From assembly GCA_012838805.1 (NCBI GenBank), contig DUON01000012.1, forward strand, positions 1 through 55,054: a stretch of DNA of 55,054 nt, given 5' to 3'. The position numbers and the translations under genes are program-made. This stretch comes from Clostridiales bacterium (GTDB lineage: Bacteria > Bacillota > Clostridia > Christensenellales > DTU072). This document shows positions 26,453 to 34,137 of this stretch, in pieces. Each line of letters opens with the position of its first letter. The stretch's first letter is position 1. The notes under the pieces were generated by a model that was not told the DNA's origin, ran no database searches, and saw only the letters and a list, made by a program, of their open reading frames with translations.

Positions 26453-27709
26453 ATGAAGTACTCTGTACAAAATATCAGCAAAACAAGAGTGGAAATCGCT
26501 TTTGATGTCCCCAAAGACGAATGGATGAACGACATCAAAGAGTCCTATAACAAAAACAAGCATAAATACCAGCTCAAAGGCTTCAGAAAGGGCAAAGTAC
26601 CTTTCCATATAGCTTTTGATGTGTATAAATCGGATATACTATACAATGCGGTAAACTATGCCGTGCCCAAATATTATGACCAAATACTTGAAGACGAAAA
26701 AGATAATTTCGAGGTGGTAGGTCAGCCTGAATTCGACGACAAGGAAATAAGTGAAGACGCCTTGAAAATGGTTGTCAAAACAGACATAAGACCTGAATTT
26801 GAGCTTGGACAGTATAAGGATTTAGAAATTGAAAAGTACAATACCGAGGTCACAGACAAAGAAGTGGAAGATGAGGTCAAAAGAAACCTTGAACTTAGGG
26901 CAAGGCTTGTGGAAGTGGACAGACCCGTAAAAGACGGCGACACCGTTGTGCTTGACTTCAGCGGCAGCGTAGACGGCGAAAAGTTTGAGGGTGGTACGGC
27001 GGAAAAGCAGACCCTTGTCATTGGAAGCAAACAGTTTATACCTGGATTTGAGGACCAGCTTATAGGCATGAAGAAAGGCGAAGAAAAGGACATCAATGTG
27101 AAATTCCCCGAGGACTATGCGGAAAATCTTGCGGGAAAAGACGCTGTCTTCAATGTCAAGATACATGAAATTAAGGAAAAGGAAGTCCCTAAATTAGATG
27201 ATGAGTTTGTAAAGGACATCACCGAGGACATGGAGAATGTCGAACAGTGGAAGAATTCTCTTAAACAACAGCTTGAAGAAAGGAAAAACAGAGAGGCGGA
27301 GAACGATTTTGCCAATAAAATAATCGAAAAAATAGCCTCAAACACCCAGATAGAAATTCCCGAAAGCATGATTGAAGACACCCTGAACTATAAGCTTCAA
27401 CAGCTTGAAAGAAACCTTTCTTCGTTTTATGGCATGAAACTTGAGGACTACTTTAAGCACACAAACCAAACGGTAGAAGACTTTAAAGCCCAAAAGAGAG
27501 ACGAAGCCATAAGGGATGTCAAGTACGAGTTTATAATTTCAGAAATAATAAAGAAAGAAAAGATAGAATTTAGTAAAGAGGAGTTCGACGCCGAACTGGA
27601 GAAAGCACCTAAGGAACAGCGGACGCCGGAAATGTTTAACTATATTATGAACAGTCTGCTTATGCAAAAGCTGTTTGACTTCTTAAAGGAAAACAATAAA
27701 TTAGTATAG
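26453..27709 (+). CDS. tig: Trigger factor, ribosome-bound chaperone and prolyl isomerase
   Basis: Binds nascent chains at the ribosome exit. In 418 residues: the N-terminal ribosome-binding domain with the signature GFRKGKVPFHI (about 43-53), the FKBP-type isomerase domain (about 155-240, GDTVVLDFSGSVDG ... PGFEDQLIGMKKGEEK), and the C-terminal helical chaperone arms. The frame opens with an ATG at 26441, but that codon lies before the GGAGG ribosome site (26443-26447), so translation must start at the ATG at 26453. clpP follows after 18 bp. Confidence 0.97.
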   Translation: MKYSVQNISKTRVEIAFDVPKDEWMNDIKESYNKNKHKYQLKGFRKGKVPFHIAFDVYKSDILYNAVNYAVPKYYDQILEDEKDNFEVVGQPEFDDKEISEDALKMVVKTDIRPEFELGQYKDLEIEKYNTEVTDKEVEDEVKRNLELRARLVEVDRPVKDGDTVVLDFSGSVDGEKFEGGTAEKQTLVIGSKQFIPGFEDQLIGMKKGEEKDINVKFPEDYAENLAGKDAVFNVKIHEIKEKEVPKLDDEFVKDITEDMENVEQWKNSLKQQLEERKNREAENDFANKIIEKIASNTQIEIPESMIEDTLNYKLQQLERNLSSFYGMKLEDYFKHTNQTVEDFKAQKRDEAIRDVKYEFIISEIIKKEKIEFSKEEFDAELEKAPKEQRTPEMFNYIMNSLLMQKLFDFLKENNKLV

Positions 27710-27727
27710 GAATATGGAGGAACGATA

Positions 27728-28321
27728 GTGCCAACAATACCTTTTGTTATCGAAAAAGATGCGAGAAGTGAAAGAACTTATGACTTGTATTCACGCCTGC
27801 TTGAAGATAGGATTATATTTTTGTCTGGCGAAATAAACTTCGCCGTCGCCAATAGCATAGTAGCGCAGCTTTTATATTTGGAAACTAAAGACCCTGAAAA
27901 GGACATATATTTTTATATAAACTCACAAGGCGGTTCGGTAAGCGACGGGCTTGCCATATATGACACTATGAATTATGTGCAGTGCGATGTCAATACTATT
28001 TGCGTGGGTTTGGCGGCTTCTATGGCGGCTGTGCTTTTAGCGGCTGGAGCAAAAGGCAAAAGAATGGCGTTGCCCAATAGCGAAGTCATGATACATCAGC
28101 CTATGGGTGGCGTGCAAGGGCAAGCGGCGGATGTGGAGATTGTCGCTAAGCATATATTAAAGATAAAAGACAAAATAAACCATATCTTAGCAAAACATAC
28201 TGGTCAAAAGGTAGAAAAAATCAAAGTCGATTCAGATAGAGATTATTATATGAGTTCAGAAGAAGCCTTGAAGTACGGCATAATAGACAAAATTATTGAG
28301 TCCAGAAAAGCGTTTAAGTAA
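27728..28321 (+). CDS. clpP: ClpP serine protease subunit
   Basis: The peptidase of ClpXP, a 14-subunit barrel. The catalytic triad is Ser98 in GLAASMAA, His123 in MIHQP and Asp172 in DRDYYMS, the positions expected from other ClpP proteins. The serine loop reads LAASMAA where GMAASMGA is more usual. The 197-residue length is normal. Start is GTG with GGAGGAACGATA before it. It stands between tig and clpX, the common Firmicute order. Confidence 0.97.
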   Translation: MPTIPFVIEKDARSERTYDLYSRLLEDRIIFLSGEINFAVANSIVAQLLYLETKDPEKDIYFYINSQGGSVSDGLAIYDTMNYVQCDVNTICVGLAASMAAVLLAAGAKGKRMALPNSEVMIHQPMGGVQGQAADVEIVAKHILKIKDKINHILAKHTGQKVEKIKVDSDRDYYMSSEEALKYGIIDKIIESRKAFK

Positions 28322-28331
28322 GGAGGCTAAA

Positions 28332-29594
28332 TTGAAATTCGATATAGACGATACGACTTGTTTCTTTTGCGGTAGGTCAATAGACGAAGAATCCGTAAGT
28401 TTTGTGGCAGGCGCCAAGGGGGCTCTGCTTTGCAATGTCTGCATTGAAAGAGCGTACGCCATGCTTAACAGCATAGATAGAGAAATCGAACAAGCCGAGG
28501 ACTTTGGAGATTTGCCTATACCCAAAGAAATCAAGGCAAAACTTGACGAGCATATAGTTGGTCAGGACGCAGCGAAAAAGGTCCTTTCGGTTGCGGTATA
28601 CAACCATTATAAAAGAATAAACACCATAAATCATAAAGATATCATTCTTGACAAGACAAATGTACTCTTGCTTGGACCTACCGGTTCAGGTAAGACACTG
28701 CTTGCCAAGACGCTTGCGGATATCTTGCAAGTTCCTTTTGCTGTCGCAGACGCTACCGCATTGACCGAAGCAGGCTATGTTGGGGAGGATGTCGAGAACA
28801 TCCTTTTGAAGCTTATTCAGGCGGCGGACGGAAATGTCAAGAAAGCCGAAAAAGGCATCATTTATATCGACGAAATCGATAAGATATGCAGAAAAACCGA
28901 AAATGTAAGCATAACAAGAGATGTGTCTGGAGAGGGCGTTCAGCAAGCGTTATTAAAAATCCTTGAATCCACTGTCGCCAATGTTCCGCCCCGAGGCGGC
29001 AGAAAGCACCCGCAAGAAGAGTTTATTCCCATAGACACAACAAATATATTGTTTATTTGCGGAGGGGCTTTTGTGGGGCTTGATAAAATAGTGAACAAGA
29101 GAAAGGACACCACTGGCATTGGTTTTGGCTCAGCGCTTAAGAAAAGGGAAAGGCTGTATAGCGAATCCATGAAGGACTTGCAGCCCGACGACCTCATTAA
29201 GTACGGTCTTATTCCCGAATTCGTGGGCAGGCTTCCCATTGTGGCGGTTCTTGACCCATTGAGTGAAGAAGACTTAGTCAAGATAATGTACGCTCCCAAG
29301 AACTCTATCGTAAAGCAATACAAGAAGCTCTTCAGCTTAAACAATGTGGAATTAGAGTTCACCGAAGACGCCTTGAAAGCCGTTGCCAAAAAGGCTATGA
29401 AGCTTAAAACGGGAGCAAGGGGGCTTAGAACTATTGTGGAAGACGCCATGCTGGATTTGATGTATGAAATTCCCAGCGATAAATCTATAACAAAAGTGGT
29501 AGTTGACAGCGATTTCATAAATAAAATTGGCGTGGCAAGGATATTAAAGAAAAAACCTCAAGTAAAGACTCAAAAGAAAGTCGAGGGAGCATAA
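28332..29594 (+). CDS. clpX: ClpX unfoldase, ATP-dependent partner of ClpP
   Basis: AAA+ unfoldase that feeds substrates to ClpP. From the TTG start the protein has 420 residues: a zinc-binding domain with Cys10, Cys13, Cys34 and Cys37, Walker A GPTGSGKT (about 116-123), Walker [10 protein letters not shown], the pore loop GYVGED, and the ClpP-binding IGF loop (TTGIGFGS). The frame is open farther upstream into clpP, but AAGGAGG sits 8 nt before the TTG at 28332, which decides the start. A lon gene, often found next, is absent; engB follows. Confidence 0.97.
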   Translation: MKFDIDDTTCFFCGRSIDEESVSFVAGAKGALLCNVCIERAYAMLNSIDREIEQAEDFGDLPIPKEIKAKLDEHIVGQDAAKKVLSVAVYNHYKRINTINHKDIILDKTNVLLLGPTGSGKTLLAKTLADILQVPFAVADATALTEAGYVGEDVENILLKLIQAADGNVKKAEKGIIYIDEIDKICRKTENVSITRDVSGEGVQQALLKILESTVANVPPRGGRKHPQEEFIPIDTTNILFICGGAFVGLDKIVNKRKDTTGIGFGSALKKRERLYSESMKDLQPDDLIKYGLIPEFVGRLPIVAVLDPLSEEDLVKIMYAPKNSIVKQYKKLFSLNNVELEFTEDALKAVAKKAMKLKTGARGLRTIVEDAMLDLMYEIPSDKSITKVVVDSDFINKIGVARILKKKPQVKTQKKVEGA

Positions 29595-29602
29595 GAATAC
29601 GG

Positions 29603-29631
29603 GGCGGCGTTAGCAAAAATGCCGCCTTTAT
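29603..29631 (+). terminator. Hairpin between clpX and engB
   Basis: Stem GGCGGCGTT (29603-29611) / AATGCCGCC (29618-29626) with one G-T pair, followed by TTTATATT. The short T run suggests a partial terminator, letting some transcripts reach engB. Confidence 0.6.
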
Positions 29632-29648
29632 ATTAAGGGACAAGGTAT

Positions 29649-30236
29649 ATGCGTATAAAATCAGCGGAATTTGTCATATCGGCAGTGGATATTTCCAAAG
29701 CGCCCCAAACAAAAGTTGAGATTGCAATCGCTGGCAGGTCCAACGCCGGCAAATCTTCTTTTATTAATTTTATTTGCGACAACAAAAAGCTTGCAAAAAC
29801 CTCAAAAGAGCCGGGCAGAACTCGTCTTTTGAACTATTTTGAGTGCAACAAGGGCGAATTTTTTTTAGTGGATTTGCCCGGATACGGCTATGCCAAGGTC
29901 TCATTTGACGAAAAACGAAGATGGGCAAGGCTATTGGAAGATTATTTCGAGAAAAGCAAGGGCTTAAGGCATGTTTTTTTAGTTGTGGATATCCGCCACA
30001 ACCCCACCAAGGATGATATAGATTTGATAAATTATTTATATCACTATCATATACCTTTTACTATTATCGCCACAAAAGCCGACAAATTAAGCCGTGCCGC
30101 CCAACAAAGACAAAGGCGGGATATCGCGGCTTTTCTTAAGATTGGAACGGACAATATTATTTTGGTCAGTTCCATTAAAAAAACAGGCAAGGAAGCCGTT
30201 TTGAAAAAGATTTTTGAGATTATTCAATCAGCTTAA
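29649..30236 (+). CDS. engB: EngB (YsxC) ribosome-assembly GTPase
   Basis: An essential GTPase in assembly of the large ribosomal subunit. In 195 residues: G1 GRSNAGKSS (about 28-36), G3 DLPGYGYAKV (about 76-85), G4 TKADKL (about 141-146), G5 VSSIKKTG near the end. Its place after clpX is typical of Firmicutes. ATG follows AAGGGACAAGGT. Confidence 0.96.
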   Translation: MRIKSAEFVISAVDISKAPQTKVEIAIAGRSNAGKSSFINFICDNKKLAKTSKEPGRTRLLNYFECNKGEFFLVDLPGYGYAKVSFDEKRRWARLLEDYFEKSKGLRHVFLVVDIRHNPTKDDIDLINYLYHYHIPFTIIATKADKLSRAAQQRQRRDIAAFLKIGTDNIILVSSIKKTGKEAVLKKIFEIIQSA

Positions 30237-30247
30237 TTCCATTATTC

Positions 30248-30274
30248 ACAGTTAAAAAAATTTGCTCATAAGAT
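30248..30274 (+). promoter_or_regulatory. Possible sigma-K-type sporulation promoter
   Basis: AC (30248-30249), 17-nt spacer, CATAAGAT (30267-30274), resembling AC-N16/17-CATANNNTA of sigma-K promoters with the last base not matching. It lies 37 bp before the gene at 30311. Short motifs of this kind occur by chance. Confidence 0.35.
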
Positions 30275-30310
30275 GTAATAAATACTTTAGTAAAAAGGGA
30301 GATTTTTATT

Positions 30311-30958
30311 ATGCCAAATTTTAGATGTGAGCAAACTCCCGCAAGATTCAATAATACAAATAGATGCGAAAGGGTATGTGTAGAGGTTAAGAGGGTTTTT
30401 GACGCCTGTCTGCAAAGAAAAAGCGTTGAGAACGCCCAATTGCCCGTAGCTTTTTCTTGTCCGCCTTCACGCTGTTCAACAGTTGAGAGCGTAACAAACA
30501 ACGGAATGGCAATCATATCCAATCTTGAAATCACGCCTTTGCCCAGAAGCGCGTGCTCAAGAGTCAGGTATACTCTAACTATCCCAATTCAAGTAGTATT
30601 ATCAAATAATGCGGGAAAGAATATTGTAGGCACGACCTCGTTTACACTTCAGCAGGATATATTATTAAAAGTGCCCGCCTCTACCGCTCTGGTTCCAGTA
30701 CATGTAGAGGTAACGGCCAATGTTGTGGGCTTAAACAACAGCTTAAGCGATTCTGTATTGACCACTACGCTTTGCGTAACTATCGTGACCAAGGTTCTGG
30801 CAAAAGTAATCTTAAGCATTCCTACCTTTGGGTATCCGTGCATTCCTCCTTGTCAAGAATTTGCGGAAGACCTATGCGAAGAGATTTTCAACAGACCTTT
30901 ATACCCGAGTTCAAATGTACCACTTGGCTTTGAAGAAATTTTATATCCCCAAGATTAA
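30311..30958 (+). CDS. Cysteine-containing protein of unknown function, possibly spore surface
   Basis: A 215-residue protein with no signal sequence or membrane segment. The N-terminal part has a cysteine-rich pattern, RCEQ...RCERVCVEVKRVFDAC, with further cysteines in CPPSRC and a C-terminal PCIPPCQEFAEDLC. The middle (about 65-180) is rich in Val, Thr, Asn and Ile in alternating fashion, as in a beta-sandwich. I recall similar C-x-V-x-x-K-x-V-F-D-A-C proteins from spore-forming Clostridia but cannot name a family. A sporulation-type promoter candidate precedes it, which together with the cysteines would fit a spore coat or exosporium protein; this is a guess. AAAAGGGAG precedes the ATG. 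Confidence 0.75.
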   Translation: MPNFRCEQTPARFNNTNRCERVCVEVKRVFDACLQRKSVENAQLPVAFSCPPSRCSTVESVTNNGMAIISNLEITPLPRSACSRVRYTLTIPIQVVLSNNAGKNIVGTTSFTLQQDILLKVPASTALVPVHVEVTANVVGLNNSLSDSVLTTTLCVTIVTKVLAKVILSIPTFGYPCIPPCQEFAEDLCEEIFNRPLYPSSNVPLGFEEILYPQD

Positions 30959-30990
30959 CTGAATAAAGCCTAGCAAGGTAAAGTACCCTA

Positions 30991-31039
30991 GGCGGGTGTT
31001 TCTCAAAGGCTGTTCTAAGGGTTTTTGAAAATACCCGCC
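30991..31039. other. Long imperfect hairpin
   Basis: GGCGGGTGTTTCTCAAA (from 30991) pairs imperfectly with TTTTTGAAAATACCCGCC (31022-31039) around a 14-nt loop. No T run follows on the plus strand, so it is not a standard terminator. It lies 30 bp after the unknown gene and 63 bp before the phosphoesterase. Confidence 0.55.
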
Positions 31040-31102
31040 AAATGTATAATCTCTGAACGGAAAAAAGTTGAGAAATCTTTTTCTCTATGATACTATACTT
31101 AT

Positions 31103-31804
31103 ATGAGAATTTTTGCCATAAGCGATTTGCATATATCTTTTTCTACGGACAAGCCTATGGATATTTTTGGCGAGAATTGGCAAAACCATTTTGACAAGAT
31201 AACAGCAGATTGGCAAGAGAGGGTAAGTGACGAGGACTTGGTGCTTATAGCCGGCGATACCTCATGGGCGATGACCTTGGACGAGGCAAAAAAAGATTTT
31301 GAAAAGCTGTCCGAACTTAAGGGCAAGAAAGTTATCATAAGAGGCAATCACGACTATTGGTGGACGGGATACTCCAAAGTTAAGAAAGCGCTTCCTGCAA
31401 ATATCTTCGCTATTCAAAACAACGCCTTGAAATTTGGGGAATATATTATTTGCGGAACGAGAGGTTGGATAGTTCCCGAAAAACAAAGCGAACTTGAAGA
31501 TAATGAAAAATATATAAACAGAGAAAGCATAAGGCTTAGAATGAGCTTGGAGAGTGCAAAAAAACTGAGAGATAAGGATAAAAAGATAATCGTCATGACT
31601 CATTTTCCGCCTTTTAATTCAAAGTTTGAAGACTCACCCTTTACTGAGATAATATCTGAATATGATGTAGACTTAGCCATATACGGACATCTGCACGGTC
31701 AAAATTTAAGGAAAGAAATCGTCAACAAGGGAAAGACAAATTATTATCTGACCTCATGCGATTATCTTGAATTTAAGCTTCTTGAATTAACCCAAAAGAT
31801 TTAA
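31103..31804 (+). CDS. Calcineurin-like metallophosphoesterase
   Basis: A 233-residue two-metal phosphoesterase. All five blocks are visible: SDLHIS (about 7-12), AGDTSW (about 51-56), GNHDYWW (about 80-86), MTHFPPF (about 164-170) and YGHLHGQN (about 194-201). Substrate is unknown; the family includes nucleases and nucleotide or sugar phosphate hydrolases. The ATG has no Shine-Dalgarno sequence in the 20 nt before it, but it starts exactly where the family does (MRIFAISDLH). It seems to stand alone, with non-coding DNA on both sides. Confidence 0.9.
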   Translation: MRIFAISDLHISFSTDKPMDIFGENWQNHFDKITADWQERVSDEDLVLIAGDTSWAMTLDEAKKDFEKLSELKGKKVIIRGNHDYWWTGYSKVKKALPANIFAIQNNALKFGEYIICGTRGWIVPEKQSELEDNEKYINRESIRLRMSLESAKKLRDKDKKIIVMTHFPPFNSKFEDSPFTEIISEYDVDLAIYGHLHGQNLRKEIVNKGKTNYYLTSCDYLEFKLLELTQKI

Positions 31805-31952
31805 CATATCAATTAGAATAAACCGATATTTTAGACAGAAATCTCTCCATGAATCGGAATGATTTTTTTCCAAACCAATTTTTTTCCATATAAAATTTTA
31901 TAATGTTAGGGACAATTTTCCACCAAAGTTCCTTAAATAAAGACAAGAAAAC

Positions 31953-31966
31953 CGAACATATGTTCG
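31953..31966. promoter_or_regulatory. Perfect LexA (DinR)-type SOS box
   Basis: CGAACATATGTTCG is a perfect palindrome and matches the Gram-positive LexA box CGAAC-N4-GTTCG exactly. It lies in the 327-bp gap between the phosphoesterase and mraZ, 166 bp before mraZ, in a region with no clear coding gene on either strand. Confidence 0.7.
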
Positions 31967-32070
31967 TTAATTGTTTTATTTTAAGCCAATTTTTGGAAAT
32001 AAACATGATTTTTTTTGAGATTTGTATCTAAATTTTAGAATTTATTAATAATTTATAAAAAAATTTTCAA

Positions 32071-32106
32071 AAAGTGGTTGAAAGTGGAAAATTAATATGT
32101 TATCAT
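32071..32106 (+). promoter_or_regulatory. MraZ-binding repeats overlapping the dcw promoter
   Basis: Two tandem 10-bp units, AAAGTGGTTG (32071-32080) and AAAGTGGAAA (32081-32090), match the AAAGTGG-N3 repeats bound by MraZ in other bacteria. They overlap the -35 of a promoter TTGAAA (32078-32083), 17-nt spacer, TATCAT (32101-32106). Binding there would block RNA polymerase, so mraZ and the division genes are probably autoregulated by MraZ. Confidence 0.75.
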
Positions 32107-32131
32107 GTAATTACAATCATAGGAGAAAAAA

Positions 32132-32563
32132 ATGTTTTTCGGCACTCACAGATTGTCACTGGATGACAAGAATAGAATGAGACTTCCCGCAAAATTCAGA
32201 GCCAAGATAGGCGATGACTTTGTGCTGTGTCAAGGAACGGACGGATGTCTGTTTGTTATGAGCCACAACGAATTTGAAAATTTTATTTCCAAAATAGACA
32301 ATGTTCCTCTTTCTGAACATGAAAAACAAAACGCCATAAGAGCAATCACCAGCAGGGTATATGTGCCTGAAGAGGATAGTCAAGGCAGGTTTATTCTTCC
32401 GTCGGAGCTTAAGAGGGCGGCGGGAATTGAAAAGAAAGTTGTGTTTATGGGTGTTAGAAACAGAATTGAGATTTGGAGCGAAGAATACTATCATGAGAGG
32501 TTTGAGAAAGGCTTTGAATCCATAGACCAAGCGATTGACTCTTTGCGGGAGTACGGTTTTTAA
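32132..32563 (+). CDS. mraZ: MraZ, transcriptional regulator of the dcw cluster
   Basis: A 143-residue DNA-binding protein with two SpoVT-AbrB-like repeats, each carrying a DxKxRxxxP-type motif: first DDKNRMRLPAKFR (about 11-23), second DSQGRFILPSELK (about 83-95). It forms a ring that binds tandem GTGG repeats, which occur at 32071-32090. It is the first gene of the division and wall cluster. TAGGAGAAAAAA precedes the ATG; its TAA shares a base with the rsmH ATG (TAATG). Confidence 0.97.
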   Translation: MFFGTHRLSLDDKNRMRLPAKFRAKIGDDFVLCQGTDGCLFVMSHNEFENFISKIDNVPLSEHEKQNAIRAITSRVYVPEEDSQGRFILPSELKRAAGIEKKVVFMGVRNRIEIWSEEYYHERFEKGFESIDQAIDSLREYGF

Positions 32564-33492
32564 TGGAATACAATCACATTCCCGTCTTGTATGACGAGGT
32601 CATAAAGGGTTTGAACATTAAAAAGGACGGAATATATCTTGACGGCACGCTTGGGGGCGGAGGGCATGCGCTTGGCATACTTGAAAGACTGGACAAAGGC
32701 AGACTTATCGCATGCGACAAGGACCAAGACGCCATTGACAACGCTTTGGAAAGACTAAAAGAGCATAAAGATAAGCTCACGCTAATAAAGGATGACTATA
32801 AAAATATTATAGCACGCCTTAGGGAACTTAACATAGAATATCTGGACGGAGTTATCCTTGATTTGGGTATCAGTTCATATCAGATTGATACACCAAACAG
32901 GGGGTTTTCTTACATTTATGATGCACCTTTGGACATGAGAATGGATAGAGAACAAGCTCTTTCGGCTTATGATGTGATAAATGACTATGACGAGAAAAAG
33001 CTTGCAGATATCTTATATCAGTACGGAGAGGAAAGACTTTCAAGAAAAATTGCCAAAGCTATCATGGAAAGAAGAAGACAAAATCCTATCCGGACCACAA
33101 AAGAGCTGGCGGATATTGTGGCTATGTGTTATCCGCCTAAAGAGCGTTACAAATACGGCAACCCGGCCAAGAGAACTTTTCAAGCAGTTAGAATCGAGGT
33201 AAACGGCGAATTGGAGGGCTTGAAAGAATTCATATACGACATCGCTCTTTATTTGAGAAAGGGAGGTCGGATGTGCGTGATAACCTTTCATTCACTGGAA
33301 GACCGTATTGTAAAGCATTGTTTTAAGGAATTGGAAAAAGACTGTATTTGCGACAAAAGATTACCCGTTTGCGGGTGCGACAAAAGAAAAGAGATAGAGA
33401 TATTGACAAAGAAACCAATTTTGGGGAAAAAACAAGACATCGCTAACAAAAGGGCGGAGAGCGCAAAATTAAGAATTATTGAAAGGGTATAA
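32563..33492 (+). CDS. rsmH: RsmH (MraW), 16S rRNA m4C1402 methyltransferase
   Basis: N4-methylates cytidine 1402 in the ribosomal P site using SAM. In 309 residues: N-terminal HIPVLYDEV, SAM-binding loop LDGTLGGGGHALGIL (about 26-40), ILDLGISSYQID and DMRMDR (about 98-128), and the C-terminal TFHSLEDRIVKHCF (about 241-254). These are all standard for the family. It overlaps mraZ by one base (TAATG), so it is translationally coupled. Confidence 0.98.
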   Translation: MEYNHIPVLYDEVIKGLNIKKDGIYLDGTLGGGGHALGILERLDKGRLIACDKDQDAIDNALERLKEHKDKLTLIKDDYKNIIARLRELNIEYLDGVILDLGISSYQIDTPNRGFSYIYDAPLDMRMDREQALSAYDVINDYDEKKLADILYQYGEERLSRKIAKAIMERRRQNPIRTTKELADIVAMCYPPKERYKYGNPAKRTFQAVRIEVNGELEGLKEFIYDIALYLRKGGRMCVITFHSLEDRIVKHCFKELEKDCICDKRLPVCGCDKRKEIEILTKKPILGKKQDIANKRAESAKLRIIERV

Positions 33493-33502
33493 GGAGGTTG
33501 TT

Positions 33503-34123
33503 ATGGCAAATTATGGGCAAGTGACGAACAAGGTCTATGGCGAATTGACCAATTATGACATCTATATGATGAAAAAGCAAAGAAAACAAGCACAAAGCCG
33601 TCTGTTTGATAGAGCGGAGATTCAGCCTAATATCTCTTATGAGGGATATAGAAAAAAGCTGGAGACGCCCGTAAGGAAACCAATAGAATCTCCAAAAATG
33701 GAATTGTCATACAGGGAGTACCTTTTGAAGCAATTAAACAGAGAAAAGCCGTCCACTCTTTTGACCGAGGAAGAATTTTATGAAAGAAAATTCAATGAGG
33801 ACGATGTTTTTTCTGACAGCTTGGATGTTAAAAAACAAGTAGAAAATCACAAAAAACCTAATAATAAAGCAAAATCAATTATAAAAAATACAAAATTAAA
33901 GAAAGGTGCGAAAATTTTTATTGCTTTTTATGTTCTTATAGTGATGATAATAGCATCTATTTTAATAGTGGTGAATACAGCTACACCGTTTAATTCAGAG
34001 AGAGTGGACGCGGGCTATCAGGAGGTGGAGCGGGATACTGTTCAACCCATGAGCTTTGAAGAGAGTCAGGACGGAGAATATACGAACTGGTTTGATGAGC
34101 TGTGTAAATCACTAAAAAAATAG
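33503..34123 (+). CDS. Single-pass membrane protein in the ftsL position, atypical
   Basis: A 206-residue protein between rsmH and the penicillin-binding protein, where ftsL normally lies. It has one membrane helix (about 144-164, KIFIAFYVLIVMIIASILIV), a long charged cytoplasmic N-terminal part of about 140 residues, and only about 42 residues outside. Classical FtsL is the reverse: a short cytoplasmic tail and an outer leucine-zipper coiled coil. So it may be a divergent FtsL or a different divisome protein. AAGGAGGTTGTT precedes the ATG at 33503, which I prefer to the upstream in-frame TTG inside rsmH. Confidence 0.75.
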   Translation: MANYGQVTNKVYGELTNYDIYMMKKQRKQAQSRLFDRAEIQPNISYEGYRKKLETPVRKPIESPKMELSYREYLLKQLNREKPSTLLTEEEFYERKFNEDDVFSDSLDVKKQVENHKKPNNKAKSIIKNTKLKKGAKIFIAFYVLIVMIIASILIVVNTATPFNSERVDAGYQEVERDTVQPMSFEESQDGEYTNWFDELCKSLKK

Positions 34124-34137
34124 AGAGGTTTGCAAAA

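Noticed and set aside
31809..32006. A 65-codon minus-strand open frame across the LexA box
   Set aside because: AT-rich, no ribosome site before its start, and the operator would lie inside the coding region. A shorter frame from an internal ATG (26 codons) is also unsupported.
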